Source: Streptomyces pseudovenezuelae (GTDB taxonomy: Bacteria > Actinomycetota > Actinomycetes > Streptomycetales > Streptomycetaceae). Taken from it: a DNA stretch of 64,000 nt. The translations under genes were made by a program, and so were the position numbers. Shown here piece after piece: positions 8,751 through 17,169 of this stretch. The notes beneath the pieces were generated by a model, which was not told where the DNA came from, ran no database searches, and saw only the letters and a list, made by a program, of their open reading frames with translations. The stretch is from assembly GCF_001513955.1 (NCBI RefSeq), contig NZ_KQ948152.1, forward strand, positions 248,001 to 312,000, given 5' to 3'. Numbering within the stretch: position 1 is the stretch's first letter; each line of letters begins with the position of its first letter.

Positions 8751-9713
8751 ATGAACGGCATGACCGCCACCGCCCCGCCCGCCGCCGGTGTCCGCACCCC
8801 CTGGGAGGACCTCCCCGAGACCGTGCGCGACGCCGTCGCGGACGTGCTCGGCGAGCCCGTGGTCCACGCCACCACGCAATCCGGCGGTTTCTCCCCGGGC
8901 GTCGCCACCCGGGTCCGTACCGCCACCGGCCGCCGCGCCTTCGTCAAGGCGGTCAGCGCCGACACCAACCCCTACAGCCCGCAGCTGCACCGCGCCGAGG
9001 CCCGCAACGCCGCCGCGCTTCCGGCCGCCGTACCGGCGCCCCGCCTCCTCGACACCTACGACGACGGCACCTGGGTGGCTCTCGTCTACCAGGACGTCCC
9101 CGGCCGCCAGCCCCATGTGCCGTGGCAGAAGGCCGAGTTGGAGCGCGTCCTGGACGCGGTGGCGGAGCTGGGCCGCACACTCACCCCGTCCCCGCTCGAC
9201 GTACCGCCCGCCGCCACGGCCCTGGGCGGCACCTTCAGCGGCTGGCGGGAACTCCTCGGCCGCGGTGACCTCACGGCAGGACTCGACCCCTGGGCCGCCA
9301 CCCACCTGCCCCGCCTCGCGGAGCTCGCCGCCCCCTGGCCCGAGGCCATCAGCGGTGACACCCTCGCCCACGGCGACCTGCGGGCCGACAACATCCTGCT
9401 GACCGACGACGGCCGTACCGTCTTCGTCGACTGGCCGCACGCCCTGCGCGCCACCGTCTGGTTCGACCTGCTGGTGATGCTGCCGTGCGTCCGCGCCCAG
9501 GGCGGCCCGGACCCGGAGGAACTGTTCACGGCGCATCCGCTGGGCGCGGGCGCCGACCCCGACGCCGTCACCACCGCCCTCGCCGCCCTGACCGGCTACT
9601 TCCTCCACCACTGCCTGCTGCCCCCGCCGCCGGGCATCCCCACCGTCCGGGCCTTCCAACGGGCTCAGGGCGACGCGGCCCTGGCCTGGCTCAGGCGCCG
9701 GCTGCGGCTCTGA
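8751..9713 (+). CDS. Aminoglycoside-phosphotransferase-fold (APH) family kinase
   Basis: 320 residues. The kinase-like fold is shown by the catalytic loop LAHGDLRADNILL (Brenner motif H-G-D-x-x-x-x-N) and the metal-binding FVDWPHAL (Asp in the DFG position). The N-lobe carries FVKAVSAD with the ATP-binding Lys. Such proteins phosphorylate small molecules; drug, sugar and homoserine-type substrates are all possible and none can be chosen here. Two in-frame ATGs (8751 and 8760) are equally plausible. The 3' end overlaps the convergent hydrolase by 23 bp. Confidence 0.82.
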   Translation: MNGMTATAPPAAGVRTPWEDLPETVRDAVADVLGEPVVHATTQSGGFSPGVATRVRTATGRRAFVKAVSADTNPYSPQLHRAEARNAAALPAAVPAPRLLDTYDDGTWVALVYQDVPGRQPHVPWQKAELERVLDAVAELGRTLTPSPLDVPPAATALGGTFSGWRELLGRGDLTAGLDPWAATHLPRLAELAAPWPEAISGDTLAHGDLRADNILLTDDGRTVFVDWPHALRATVWFDLLVMLPCVRAQGGPDPEELFTAHPLGAGADPDAVTTALAALTGYFLHHCLLPPPPGIPTVRAFQRAQGDAALAWLRRRLRL

Positions 9714-10383
9714 CGAGAGCCTGCGTCACCCGCAGGTCCTCGCCCATCTCCGGATGCCACTGCACCCCCACCACCCACTGCGGGCCGGGGAGTTCGACCG
9801 CCTCCACGGTGCCGTCCGCCGCGTGCGCCGACGCCAGCAGGCCCGCCCCGAGGCGGTCCACCGCCTGGTGGTGGTAGGCCGGTACGGAGGTCTCCTCCGG
9901 GACGAGGTCGCCGTACACCGTGCCCGGTACGGGCTTGACCGGGTGGTGGCCGAAGACACCGATGGTCTGCGCGTGGCCGTCGACGTGCTGGACGAGGGTG
10001 CCGCCCAGGGCCACGTTCAGGAGCTGCATGCCCCGGCAGATGCCCAGCAGCGGGAGACCGGCCGTCAGCGCCGCCTTGATCAGGGCCAGTTCCCAGGCGT
10101 CCCGGGCGCGCGCGGGTGGGCCGGTGCGCGGGTCGGGGGTGGCGCCGTAGCGGACCGGCTCCACGTCCGGGCCGCCCGCGATCACCAGGCCGTCCAGGCG
10201 GGCCACCGTCGCCGCCGCGTGCTCCGGGGCGTCCGGCGGGAGCATCGCGGCCAGCCCTCCGGCCCGCTGCACCAGACGCGGATAGCCGGCCGGCAGCAGC
10301 GCCGCCTCCAGCTCCCAGACGCCCCAGCGGGCCCCGGCCTCCAGATACGTGCTGACGCCGATCAGCGGTCGTACGGTCGTCAC
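9691..10383 (-). CDS. Gamma-glutamyl-gamma-aminobutyrate hydrolase family (class I glutamine amidotransferase-like)
   Basis: 230 residues of PuuD type. The catalytic nucleophile is Cys116 in LGICRGMQLLN, and the His-Glu pair is at 210/212 in QWHPEMGED. PuuD-type enzymes hydrolyse gamma-glutamyl amides to glutamate plus the free amine or amino acid. Next to a gamma-glutamylamide synthetase, an aldehyde dehydrogenase and an SDR, it is the natural last step of a gamma-glutamylated amine pathway. The GTG at 10383 is preceded by GGGAGG six nt upstream; the frame upstream of it is not family-like. A 23-bp motif shared with the glnA4-side promoter lies 17 bp upstream. Confidence 0.85.
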   Translation of the reverse strand: MTTVRPLIGVSTYLEAGARWGVWELEAALLPAGYPRLVQRAGGLAAMLPPDAPEHAAATVARLDGLVIAGGPDVEPVRYGATPDPRTGPPARARDAWELALIKAALTAGLPLLGICRGMQLLNVALGGTLVQHVDGHAQTIGVFGHHPVKPVPGTVYGDLVPEETSVPAYHHQAVDRLGAGLLASAHAADGTVEAVELPGPQWVVGVQWHPEMGEDLRVTQALVRAAAGA

Positions 10384-10400
10384 TCGGCCCTCCCAGGCTT

Positions 10401-10423
10401 GCAATGGCCCACAGGCATACCTT
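10401..10423 (-). promoter_or_regulatory. Shared motif site A upstream of gamma-glutamyl hydrolase
   Basis: A 23-bp stretch beginning GCAATGG and ending ATACCTT matches site B (11210-11232) at 18 of 23 positions. It lies 17 bp before the hydrolase start, almost the same spacing as site B before the FCD regulator gene. It is a candidate operator for that regulator, or a shared promoter element. Confidence 0.55.
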
Positions 10424-10450
10424 TGCCCCAGAGGCCGTCCCACGGCAAGG

Positions 10451-11188
10451 TCACGCCAGGAATCCCCGCAGCAGGGCCGCCGTCCCCGCGCAGTGCTCCC
10501 GCATCATCTCCCGCGCCCCGTCCGCGTCCCCGTCGAGGACCGCCTCGACCAGCGCCGCGTGCTGGCGCTGCGAGTGCTCCAGGTTGCGGACCAGGAGCGG
10601 GATGCAGTCCAGCAGATCGTTCACCGAGGCCCGTACGGCCGCGTACTGCGCGGTCAGGGTCGGCGAGCCGCACAGCTCGGCGATCGTCAGGTGCAGCAGG
10701 GTGTCCAGGCGTCGGTAGTCCCCGAGCGGTGCCTCCTGGGTGGCCGCCAGCGCCGCGCGCAGCCGCTGCGCCTGCTCGTCGGTGAGGCCGTGCGCCGCGC
10801 ACAGGCCCGCCGCGCCCACCTCCAGGACCTCCCGGAAGCGCAGCACGTCCTCGATGTCCGTCTCGGCGATCCGGCGCCGCAGCTCCTCCTCGCCCACCGC
10901 GTCCGGCGTGCGGGGCAGCACGAACGTCCCTCCGTACCGCCCGCGCCGCGACTCCACCAGCCCCTGGTCCTGGAGCACCTTCAGCACCTCGCGCAGGGTC
11001 ACCCGGCTGATCCCGAGCCGCTCCGCGAGCTCCCGCTCGGCTGGCAGCCGCTCGCCCCCCGGCACCAGCCCGAGCCGCACCACCTGCAGGATCTGCTCCA
11101 GCGCCTCCTCGAAGCCGTTGCCCGCCCTGACCGGCCGCAGCACCGGAGTCAACCGGTCGTCCGGGCCGCCGTCAGCGTCCACCGACAT
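10451..11188 (-). CDS. GntR-family regulator, FadR/FCD subfamily
   Basis: 245 residues. The winged HTH covers about 25-90 (ALEQILQVVRLGLVPGGERLPAERELAERLGISRVTLREVLKVLQDQGLV). The FCD effector domain covers about 110-235 (RFREVLEVGAAGLCAA ... DTLLHLTIAELCGSP ... REMMREHCAGTAALL), with the usual metal/effector-binding His residues. FCD regulators respond to small carboxylates or amines. It lies between the hydrolase and the divergent glnA4 operon, and a repeated motif precedes both units, so it is probably their local regulator. The ATG at 11188 follows GAAGGGGG. Confidence 0.9.
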   Translation of the reverse strand: MSVDADGGPDDRLTPVLRPVRAGNGFEEALEQILQVVRLGLVPGGERLPAERELAERLGISRVTLREVLKVLQDQGLVESRRGRYGGTFVLPRTPDAVGEEELRRRIAETDIEDVLRFREVLEVGAAGLCAAHGLTDEQAQRLRAALAATQEAPLGDYRRLDTLLHLTIAELCGSPTLTAQYAAVRASVNDLLDCIPLLVRNLEHSQRQHAALVEAVLDGDADGAREMMREHCAGTAALLRGFLA

Positions 11189-11209
11189 ATGGCCGAGCCC
11201 CCTTCCCAA

Positions 11210-11232
11210 GCAATGGTTCAGAGCAATACCTT
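11210..11232. promoter_or_regulatory. Shared motif site B between the FCD regulator and glnA4-like gene
   Basis: The second copy of the 23-bp motif (GCAATGG at its start, ATACCTT at its end), in the 95-bp divergent gap. It is 21 bp before the regulator start and about 50 bp before the synthetase start. It contains GCAAT twice (11210-11214 and 11223-11227). Confidence 0.55.
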
Positions 11233-11283
11233 ATGGCTCCCGGCCCGGTCGGAAAAACGCGCAGCAGCCGAAGGAGCTCTCCC

Positions 11284-12642
11284 GTGGCAGACCGCACACC
11301 CCCGCTCAGCGTCGAGGAGCTGCACGCCCTCGTCGCGAGCGGCGAGATCGACACTGTCGTCCTGGCCTTCCCCGACATGCAAGGGCGGCTCCAGGGCAAG
11401 AGGTTCGCCGCCCGCTTCTTCCTCGACGAGGTACTCCACCACGGCACCGAGGGCTGCAACTACCTCCTCGCCGTCGACACCGAGATGAACACCGTCGACG
11501 GCTACGCGATGTCGTCGTGGGACCGCGGCTACGGCGACTTCGCCATGCACCCGGACCTCGGCACCCTGCGCCGCGTGCCCTGGAACGCCGGCACGGCCAT
11601 GCTGATCGCCGACCTCGCCTGGAACGACGGCTCGCCGGTCGTCGCCGCGCCCCGCCAGATCCTGCGCCGCCAGCTGGAGCGGCTCGCCGAACTCGGCTAC
11701 CGCGCCCAGGTCGGCACCGAGCTGGAGTTCATCGTCTTCAAGGACACCTACGAGCAGGCCTGGGACGCCCGGTACCGGGGGCTGACCCCGGCGAACCAGT
11801 ACAACATCGACTACTCGGTGCTGGGGACCGGCCGTATCGAGCCGCTGCTGCGCCGGATCCGCAACGACATGACGGCCGCCGGTCTCACCGTCGAGTCCGC
11901 CAAGGGGGAGTGCAACCCCGGCCAGCACGAGATCGTGTTCAAGTACGACGAGGCCCTGACCACCTGCGACCAGCACGCGATCTACAAGACCGGCGCCAAG
12001 GAGATCGCCGCGCAGGAAGGCGTGTCGCTCACCTTCATGGCCAAGTACGACGAGCGCGAGGGCAACTCCTGCCACATCCACCTCTCGCTCGCCGACGCCG
12101 ACGGCGGCAACGCGATGGCCGGCCCCGACGGGATGTCGGACGTGATGCGGCACTTCCTCGCCGGGCAGCTCGCGGCCCTCCGGGACTTCTCGCTCCTCTA
12201 CGCCCCCAACATCAACTCCTACAAGCGGTTCCAGCCCGGCTCCTTCGCCCCCACGGCGGTCGCCTGGGGCCACGACAACCGCACCTGCGCCCTGCGGGTC
12301 GTGGGCCACGGCCGCTCCCTGCGCTTCGAGAACCGGCTGCCCGGCGGTGACGTCAACCCGCACCTCGCGGTCGCCGGACTGGTCGCGGCCGGGCTGTACG
12401 GCATCGAGCAGAAGCTGGAGCTGCCCGAGGCCTGCACCGGCAACGCCTACACCGCCGAGTACGCACAGGTCCCCACCACCCTGCGAGAGGCCGCCGAACT
12501 CTGGGAGAACAGCCCGATCGCCCAGGCCGCCTTCGGCGACGAGGTCGTCGCGCACTACCGCAACATGGCCCGCGTCGAGCTCCAGGCCTTCGACGCGGCG
12601 GTCACCGACTGGGAGCTGCGCCGCTCCTTCGAACGTCTGTGA
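11284..12642 (+). CDS. glnA4: Glutamine-synthetase-like gamma-glutamylamide synthetase (GlnA4 type)
   Basis: 452 residues with the glutamine synthetase fold. The metal/glutamate site is GTELEFIVFKD. The ATP-binding site is NSCHIHLSL, in place of the GSGMHxHxS of true GlnA. The adenylylation-type Tyr region is absent. ALRVVGHGRSLRFENRLPGGDVNPHL gives the glutamate-binding Arg and the second metal Glu. I recall S. coelicolor GlnA4 (SCO1613) as a gamma-glutamylethanolamide synthetase in this same neighbourhood, so the product is probably gamma-glutamylethanolamide from ethanolamine, ATP and glutamate. The GTG at 11284 follows AAGGAG by 7 nt. It heads an operon with the ALDH and SDR genes. Confidence 0.8.
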   Translation: MADRTPPLSVEELHALVASGEIDTVVLAFPDMQGRLQGKRFAARFFLDEVLHHGTEGCNYLLAVDTEMNTVDGYAMSSWDRGYGDFAMHPDLGTLRRVPWNAGTAMLIADLAWNDGSPVVAAPRQILRRQLERLAELGYRAQVGTELEFIVFKDTYEQAWDARYRGLTPANQYNIDYSVLGTGRIEPLLRRIRNDMTAAGLTVESAKGECNPGQHEIVFKYDEALTTCDQHAIYKTGAKEIAAQEGVSLTFMAKYDEREGNSCHIHLSLADADGGNAMAGPDGMSDVMRHFLAGQLAALRDFSLLYAPNINSYKRFQPGSFAPTAVAWGHDNRTCALRVVGHGRSLRFENRLPGGDVNPHLAVAGLVAAGLYGIEQKLELPEACTGNAYTAEYAQVPTTLREAAELWENSPIAQAAFGDEVVAHYRNMARVELQAFDAAVTDWELRRSFERL

Positions 12643-12668
12643 TGTCGACGTCTGTGAGAGGTACTTCG

Positions 12669-14042
12669 TTGTCGTACGAGCATGAACTGACCGTCCTCAA
12701 CCCGGCCACCGAGGAGGTCGTCGCCACCGTCCCCGCCGCCACCGCGGCCGACGTGGACGCGGCGGTCGCCCGCGCGTCGAAGGCGCAGGCCCGCTGGGCG
12801 GCCGTCGCCCCCGCCGACCGGGCGCGGCTGCTGCGCCGGTTCGCCGACGTGGTCGACCGGCATGTCGAGGAACTGGCCCGGCTGGAGGTCCGGGAAGCCG
12901 GTCACCTCCTCGGCAACGCCCGCTGGGAGGCGGGCAACGTCCGTGACCTGCTCGCCTATGCGGCAGGCGGGGTGGAGCGGCTCAACGGCCGCCAGATCCC
13001 GGTCCCCGGCGGCCTCGACATCACCCTCCTCGAACCCCTCGGGGTGGTCGGCGTCATCGCGCCCTGGAACTTCCCCATGCCGATCGCCGCCTGGGGCGCG
13101 GCGCCCGCGCTGGCCGCCGGCAACGCCGTCGTCCTCAAGCCCGCCGAGACCACCCCGCTCACCGCCCTGCGGCTCGCCGAACTCGCCCTGGAGGCAGGGC
13201 TGCCGGAGGGCCTGTTCCAGGTGCTGCCCGGCCACGGCCCGGTCGCGGGCACCGCACTCGTGGAACACCCCGAGGTCGCGAAGATCGTCTTCACCGGCTC
13301 CACCCGCACCGGCCGTGACGTCATGGAGCGCTGCGCCCGCCAGGTCAAGCCGGTCACCCTCGAACTGGGCGGCAAGAGCCCCAACATCGTCTTCGCGGAC
13401 GCGGACCTGAAGACGGCCGTCGACCCCTTCTCCTTCCTCGACAACTCCGGCCAGGACTGCTGCGCCCGCACCCGGATCCTGGTCCAGGAGTCGGTCTACG
13501 AAGAGGTCCGGGAACTGCTCGCCGACGCCGTCGCCTCCGTGGTGGTGGGCGACCCGGCCGACGAGAAGACCCAGATGGGCCCGCTGATCTCCCGTCAGCA
13601 ACTGGACAGGGTACGGCGGTTGGTGCCCGCGGACGCGCCCGGTCTGCGCGGCGGCGCGCCCGACGGGCCCGGCTTCTGGTTCGCGCCGACCGTCCTCACC
13701 GGCGAGGCGCCCGACTCCGAGGCCGCCCGCGAGGAGATCTTCGGCCCGGTCGCCGTCCTGCTGCCCTTCACCGACGAGCAGGACGCGATCCGGCTCGCCA
13801 ACGACACCCCCTACGGCCTCTCCGGCTCCCTGTGGACCCGCGACATCGGCCGCGCCCTGCGCCTGTCCCGGGCCGTCAAGGCGGGCAACCTGTCCGTCAA
13901 CTCGCACTCCAGCGTCCGCTACTGGACCCCCTTCGGCGGCTACAAGCAGTCCGGACTCGGCCGGGAGCTCGGCCCGGACGCCCTGACCGCCTTCACCGAA
14001 ACCAAGAACGTCTTCATCAGCACGGAAGGCCCCGCCCAGTGA
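12669..14042 (+). CDS. NAD(P)-dependent aldehyde dehydrogenase
   Basis: 457 residues of the ALDH superfamily. The general base Glu is at 232 in ELGGKSPNIV, and the nucleophile Cys is near 264 in SGQDCCARTR. PWNFPMP and FTGSTRTGR are the Rossmann/NAD motifs. In this operon it would oxidise the gamma-glutamyl aldehyde formed from gamma-glutamylethanolamide to the acid. I prefer the TTG at 12669 because GAGAGG lies 8 nt upstream. An ATG at 12642, overlapping the glnA4 stop, is in frame but has no ribosome-binding site. The stop overlaps the next GTG. Confidence 0.9.
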   Translation: MSYEHELTVLNPATEEVVATVPAATAADVDAAVARASKAQARWAAVAPADRARLLRRFADVVDRHVEELARLEVREAGHLLGNARWEAGNVRDLLAYAAGGVERLNGRQIPVPGGLDITLLEPLGVVGVIAPWNFPMPIAAWGAAPALAAGNAVVLKPAETTPLTALRLAELALEAGLPEGLFQVLPGHGPVAGTALVEHPEVAKIVFTGSTRTGRDVMERCARQVKPVTLELGGKSPNIVFADADLKTAVDPFSFLDNSGQDCCARTRILVQESVYEEVRELLADAVASVVVGDPADEKTQMGPLISRQQLDRVRRLVPADAPGLRGGAPDGPGFWFAPTVLTGEAPDSEAAREEIFGPVAVLLPFTDEQDAIRLANDTPYGLSGSLWTRDIGRALRLSRAVKAGNLSVNSHSSVRYWTPFGGYKQSGLGRELGPDALTAFTETKNVFISTEGPAQ

Positions 14043-14821
14043 CCGATCAGATTGTGTGCCGTCGCCTCGTCGGCCGGACGGCCGTCATCACCGGAGCCGG
14101 CAGCGGCATCGGTCTCGCCACCGCCCGCCGGCTCGCCTCCGAGGGCGCCCACGTCGTCTGCGCCGACGTCGACGAGGTCCGCGGCAAGGCCGCCGCCGAC
14201 GAGGTCGGCGGGCTCTTCGTCAAGGTCGACGTCACCGACCCGGAGCAGGTCGAGGCGCTGTTCAAGGCGGCGTACGACACCTACGGCAGCGTCGACGTCG
14301 CCTTCAACAACGCGGGCATCTCGCCGCCCGACGACGACTCCATCCTGGAGACGGGCCTTGAGGCCTGGAAGCGGGTCCAGGAGGTCAACCTGACCTCCGT
14401 GTACCTGTGCTGCAAGGCCGCGATCCCCTACATGCGGCGGCAGGGCAAGGGGTCCATCATCAACACCGCGTCCTTCGTGGCGCGGATGGGCGCGGCCACC
14501 TCCCAGATCTCGTACACCGCCTCCAAGGGCGGCGTGCTCGCCATGTCCCGTGAACTGGGCGTGCAGTTCGCGCGCGAGGGCATCCGCGTGAACGCCCTGT
14601 GCCCGGGCCCGGTCAACACCCCGCTGCTGCAGGAGCTGTTCGCCAAGGACCCCGAGCGGGCCGCGCGGCGCCTGGTGCACATTCCGGTCGGCCGGTTCGC
14701 CGAGGCCGAGGAGATCGCCGCCGCCGTGGCCTTCCTGGCCAGCGACGACTCCTCCTTCGTCAACGCCAGTGACTTCCTCGTGGACGGCGGCATCTCGGGG
14801 GCGTACGTCACACCCATGTAG
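14039..14821 (+). CDS. Short-chain dehydrogenase/reductase (3-oxoacyl-ACP reductase-like)
   Basis: 260 residues. The cofactor motif is TGAGSGIG (about residues 18-25), the structural motif is NNAG, and the active site is S...YTASK. DVDE after the second beta strand suggests NAD(H) preference. The ending VDGGISGAYVTPM is typical of classical SDRs. Overlapping the ALDH stop by 4 bp, it probably supplies the alcohol-to-aldehyde step for the gamma-glutamyl-alcohol made by the glnA4-like enzyme. That role is inferred from context. Confidence 0.88.
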   Translation: MTDQIVCRRLVGRTAVITGAGSGIGLATARRLASEGAHVVCADVDEVRGKAAADEVGGLFVKVDVTDPEQVEALFKAAYDTYGSVDVAFNNAGISPPDDDSILETGLEAWKRVQEVNLTSVYLCCKAAIPYMRRQGKGSIINTASFVARMGAATSQISYTASKGGVLAMSRELGVQFAREGIRVNALCPGPVNTPLLQELFAKDPERAARRLVHIPVGRFAEAEEIAAAVAFLASDDSSFVNASDFLVDGGISGAYVTPM

Positions 14822-14842
14822 GTCTCGCCCTACAGTGCCTCA

Positions 14843-15613
14843 ATGAGCAGGACGCTCCCGCCCGGCCGGTACCCGGACCCCGACGCTCCGCTGCTGGAGC
14901 GCCGGTGGGACGGGACCGCCTGGACGGACCACCGGCGCGCCCCCGAGGCCCCCGGCCCGCCACGAGCGGCCGGACGGACCGCGGTGCGCGCCAGGGCCGT
15001 CGCCCTCACGGCCTGCGGGACCGTCCTCGTCGCCGCGATCGTCAGCGGGGCGCTCGCCCTCGCCCGGGGCGACGGGGACGACGTGGTGGCGGACACGGCT
15101 CCGACGGTCGCGAGCCCGACGCCCACCACCGTCCCGCCGGGCCCGGCACCCGCCCCGTCCCGCCTGGACGACGAACTCGACGGCATCAGCCTGCCGTTGC
15201 CGGACGGCTGGGGCCCCTCCCCGTACGTCACCCCCGACCACGTCGTGATGACCACCGACGGCGGCAGGGTCTTCACCCGCACGCTGCCCGCCGGGCCCGG
15301 GACCACCCCGGCAGCCCTCGCCCGCAGGGACGTACCGCAGGCCGCCGACACGTCCTACGGCGGCATCCGCAGCCACCGGGTCGTCAGGTCGGAGCGCGTC
15401 GCCGTCGCCGGCCGCGCCGGATACCTGGTGCGCTGGCGTGTGAAGACGGCCCAGGGGACCGGTGGTTACGTCCAGTCGCCGGCCCTCACCCCGGACCGCG
15501 GCGGACCCCCCGGCGCCGTCGTCGTCCGCTTCGCCTTCGACGCGGGTCCGGACGGGCCGCCGCTCGCCGACATGGACCGGATCACCGGAGGGATCCTGCC
15601 CATGGACCGCTGA
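14843..15613 (+). CDS. DUF2510 single-pass membrane protein
   Basis: 256 residues. The N-terminus PPGRYPDPDAPLLERRWDGTAWTDH is a DUF2510 motif, a short cytoplasmic Trp-rich module frequent in actinobacterial membrane proteins. One transmembrane helix (about 52-72, AVALTACGTVLVAAIVSGALAL) follows. A Thr/Pro-rich linker then leads to an extracellular domain of about 150 residues with no family I recognise. Function unknown. It follows the SDR gene by 21 bp but need not belong to the same pathway. Confidence 0.75.
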   Translation: MSRTLPPGRYPDPDAPLLERRWDGTAWTDHRRAPEAPGPPRAAGRTAVRARAVALTACGTVLVAAIVSGALALARGDGDDVVADTAPTVASPTPTTVPPGPAPAPSRLDDELDGISLPLPDGWGPSPYVTPDHVVMTTDGGRVFTRTLPAGPGTTPAALARRDVPQAADTSYGGIRSHRVVRSERVAVAGRAGYLVRWRVKTAQGTGGYVQSPALTPDRGGPPGAVVVRFAFDAGPDGPPLADMDRITGGILPMDR

Positions 15614-15618
15614 CCTAG

Positions 15619-15695
15619 GGCCTGTCGTTTGGATCAGCCCGGCGTCGCGAGAAAAGCACCGCACCTCACGGCCGGCCTGATCCAAACGACAGGCC
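15619..15695. mobile_element. 77-bp MITE-like element with 18-bp inverted ends and CTAG target duplication
   Basis: Perfect 18-bp terminal inverted repeats (GGCCTGTCGTTTGGATCA at 15619-15636 and its complement at 15678-15695) are flanked on both sides by CTAG (15615-15618, 15696-15699). CTAG duplications are typical of IS5-group elements; no transposase is inside. The right CTAG supplies the TAG stop of the convergent alanine-racemase-fold gene. The folded element could also act as a bidirectional terminator between the two converging genes. Confidence 0.8.
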
Positions 15696-16898
15696 CTAGA
15701 GAAACGTGTGGCCTTCCCCGCGGTACGTCGGCACGGTCTCCGTCACCGCGTCCCCCTCGATCAGGTGCAGCTTCTCGAACCGCTCGCACAGCTCACCGGC
15801 CTTGGCGTGCCGGAACCACACCTTGTCGCCGAGCAGCAGGTCGTCGGCGGGGGCGCCGAGCAGCGGGGTCTGCACCTCGCCGGGCCCCTCCTGCGGGTCG
15901 TACGTCAGCCCTTCCGGCAGATACGGCACGGGCAGCCGGTCGGGTCCGGCCGCACCGGAGGCCGGGTAGCCGCCGCCGAGCACGGTCACCACGCCGACCC
16001 CGGGCCTGCGCACCACGGGCATGGCGAACAGGGCGGCCGGACGCCCGCTGAAGGACGTGTAGTTGTCGAACAGCCTCGGCACGTACAGCCCCGAACCCGC
16101 GCCGATCTCGGTGACGGCGTCCTCCGCGGCGGTGTGCTGCACACTGCCCGTGCCGCCGCCGTTGACGAACTCCAGGTCCGGTACGACGGCCCGCACCGCG
16201 CGCACCACCGCGGCACGCCGTTCGGCCAACTCCTTGCGGGCGGTGGCCTGCATCAGCCGTACCGCCCGCGAACGCAGCGGACGTCCGGCCACCGAGTCCC
16301 CGACCCCGGCGATGTGCCCCTCGTAGGCCATGATCCCCACGACCTGGAACCCGGGGCGCCGGGCCACCGCGCGGGCCATGTCGGCGACCTGGGCGGGGGA
16401 GTGCAGCGGCGAACGCCGGGCACCGACCCGGACCCGGCCGCCGAGGAGCTTGAGCGAGGTGTCCAACTCCAGGCAGACGCGGATCACTTCGGTGCCGCCC
16501 GCGCGGGCACCGTCGATGAAGGCGAGCTGGGCGGGGTCGTCGACCATCACCGTCACGGCTGCGGCGAGCTTGGGATCGGCGGCGAGCTCGGCGTACCCGG
16601 CGCGGTCCGCGGAGGGGTAGGCGAGCAGGATGTCGTCGAAACCGCTCCGGGCCAGCCACAGGGACTCGGCGAGGGTGAACGACATGATGCCCGCGAAGCC
16701 GTCCTTCGCCAGCACACGTTCGAGCAGGGCCCGGCACCGCACGGACTTGCTGGCGACGCGGACGGGCTTGCCCGCCGCCCGGCGGACGAGATCGTCCGCG
16801 TTGGAGTCGAAGGCGTCCAGGTCCACGATCGCGACGGGGGCGTCGAGATGGGCGGTGGCCCGGTCGTAACGGGCCCGGTCGGCGGCGCGTGCAGTCAT
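15696..16898 (-). CDS. Alanine-racemase-fold amino acid deaminase/aldolase (PLP)
   Basis: 400 residues. The N-terminal PLP barrel of the alanine racemase / D-threonine aldolase class begins VAIVDLDAFDSNADDLVRRA, with the PLP Lys in VRVASKSVRC. Phosphate and ring contacts are in VNGGGTGSVQHT and GAGSGLYVPRLF. The C-terminal region (GDKVWFRHAKAGELCERF) carries the His-x-n-Cys pair found in D-threonine aldolase / D-serine dehydratase-like enzymes, where it binds a metal. It probably acts on a D- or beta-hydroxy amino acid. The ATG at 16898 begins just before the fold. The stop TAG is part of the adjacent MITE's CTAG duplication. Confidence 0.82.
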   Translation of the reverse strand: MTARAADRARYDRATAHLDAPVAIVDLDAFDSNADDLVRRAAGKPVRVASKSVRCRALLERVLAKDGFAGIMSFTLAESLWLARSGFDDILLAYPSADRAGYAELAADPKLAAAVTVMVDDPAQLAFIDGARAGGTEVIRVCLELDTSLKLLGGRVRVGARRSPLHSPAQVADMARAVARRPGFQVVGIMAYEGHIAGVGDSVAGRPLRSRAVRLMQATARKELAERRAAVVRAVRAVVPDLEFVNGGGTGSVQHTAAEDAVTEIGAGSGLYVPRLFDNYTSFSGRPAALFAMPVVRRPGVGVVTVLGGGYPASGAAGPDRLPVPYLPEGLTYDPQEGPGEVQTPLLGAPADDLLLGDKVWFRHAKAGELCERFEKLHLIEGDAVTETVPTYRGEGHTFL

Positions 16899-17169
16899 GA
16901 ACGAAGCCTGCCAGACAGGATTACCGCAGGGTAGGGGGACGTTCCGGGCAGATGCCCCCGGCCTGGCGGACTGGTTCCCGTTCGCCCAGGAACAACCCGT
17001 AGAGTGACGCGCACGCACGCAGGGCTGTTCGCCCGCCCGTCGCCGCCGCGCCGGGATGCCGGCCCTTCCGTGCGGGTATGCGTGCCCGGACGGCGGTCTT
17101 CCACACCGACGACTCCGGCGAGGGCCCGCGCACGACCGAACGGCCCGGACATGAGGAAACGGGGGGTGC

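Noticed and set aside
15619..15695. Complete insertion sequence
   Set aside because: Only 77 bp, no room for a transposase; kept as a MITE-like element.
16975..17005. Promoter for the proline-rich protein (TAGAGT at 17000-17005)
   Set aside because: A plausible -10 hexamer, but no -35 hexamer at normal spacing; not strong enough to list.
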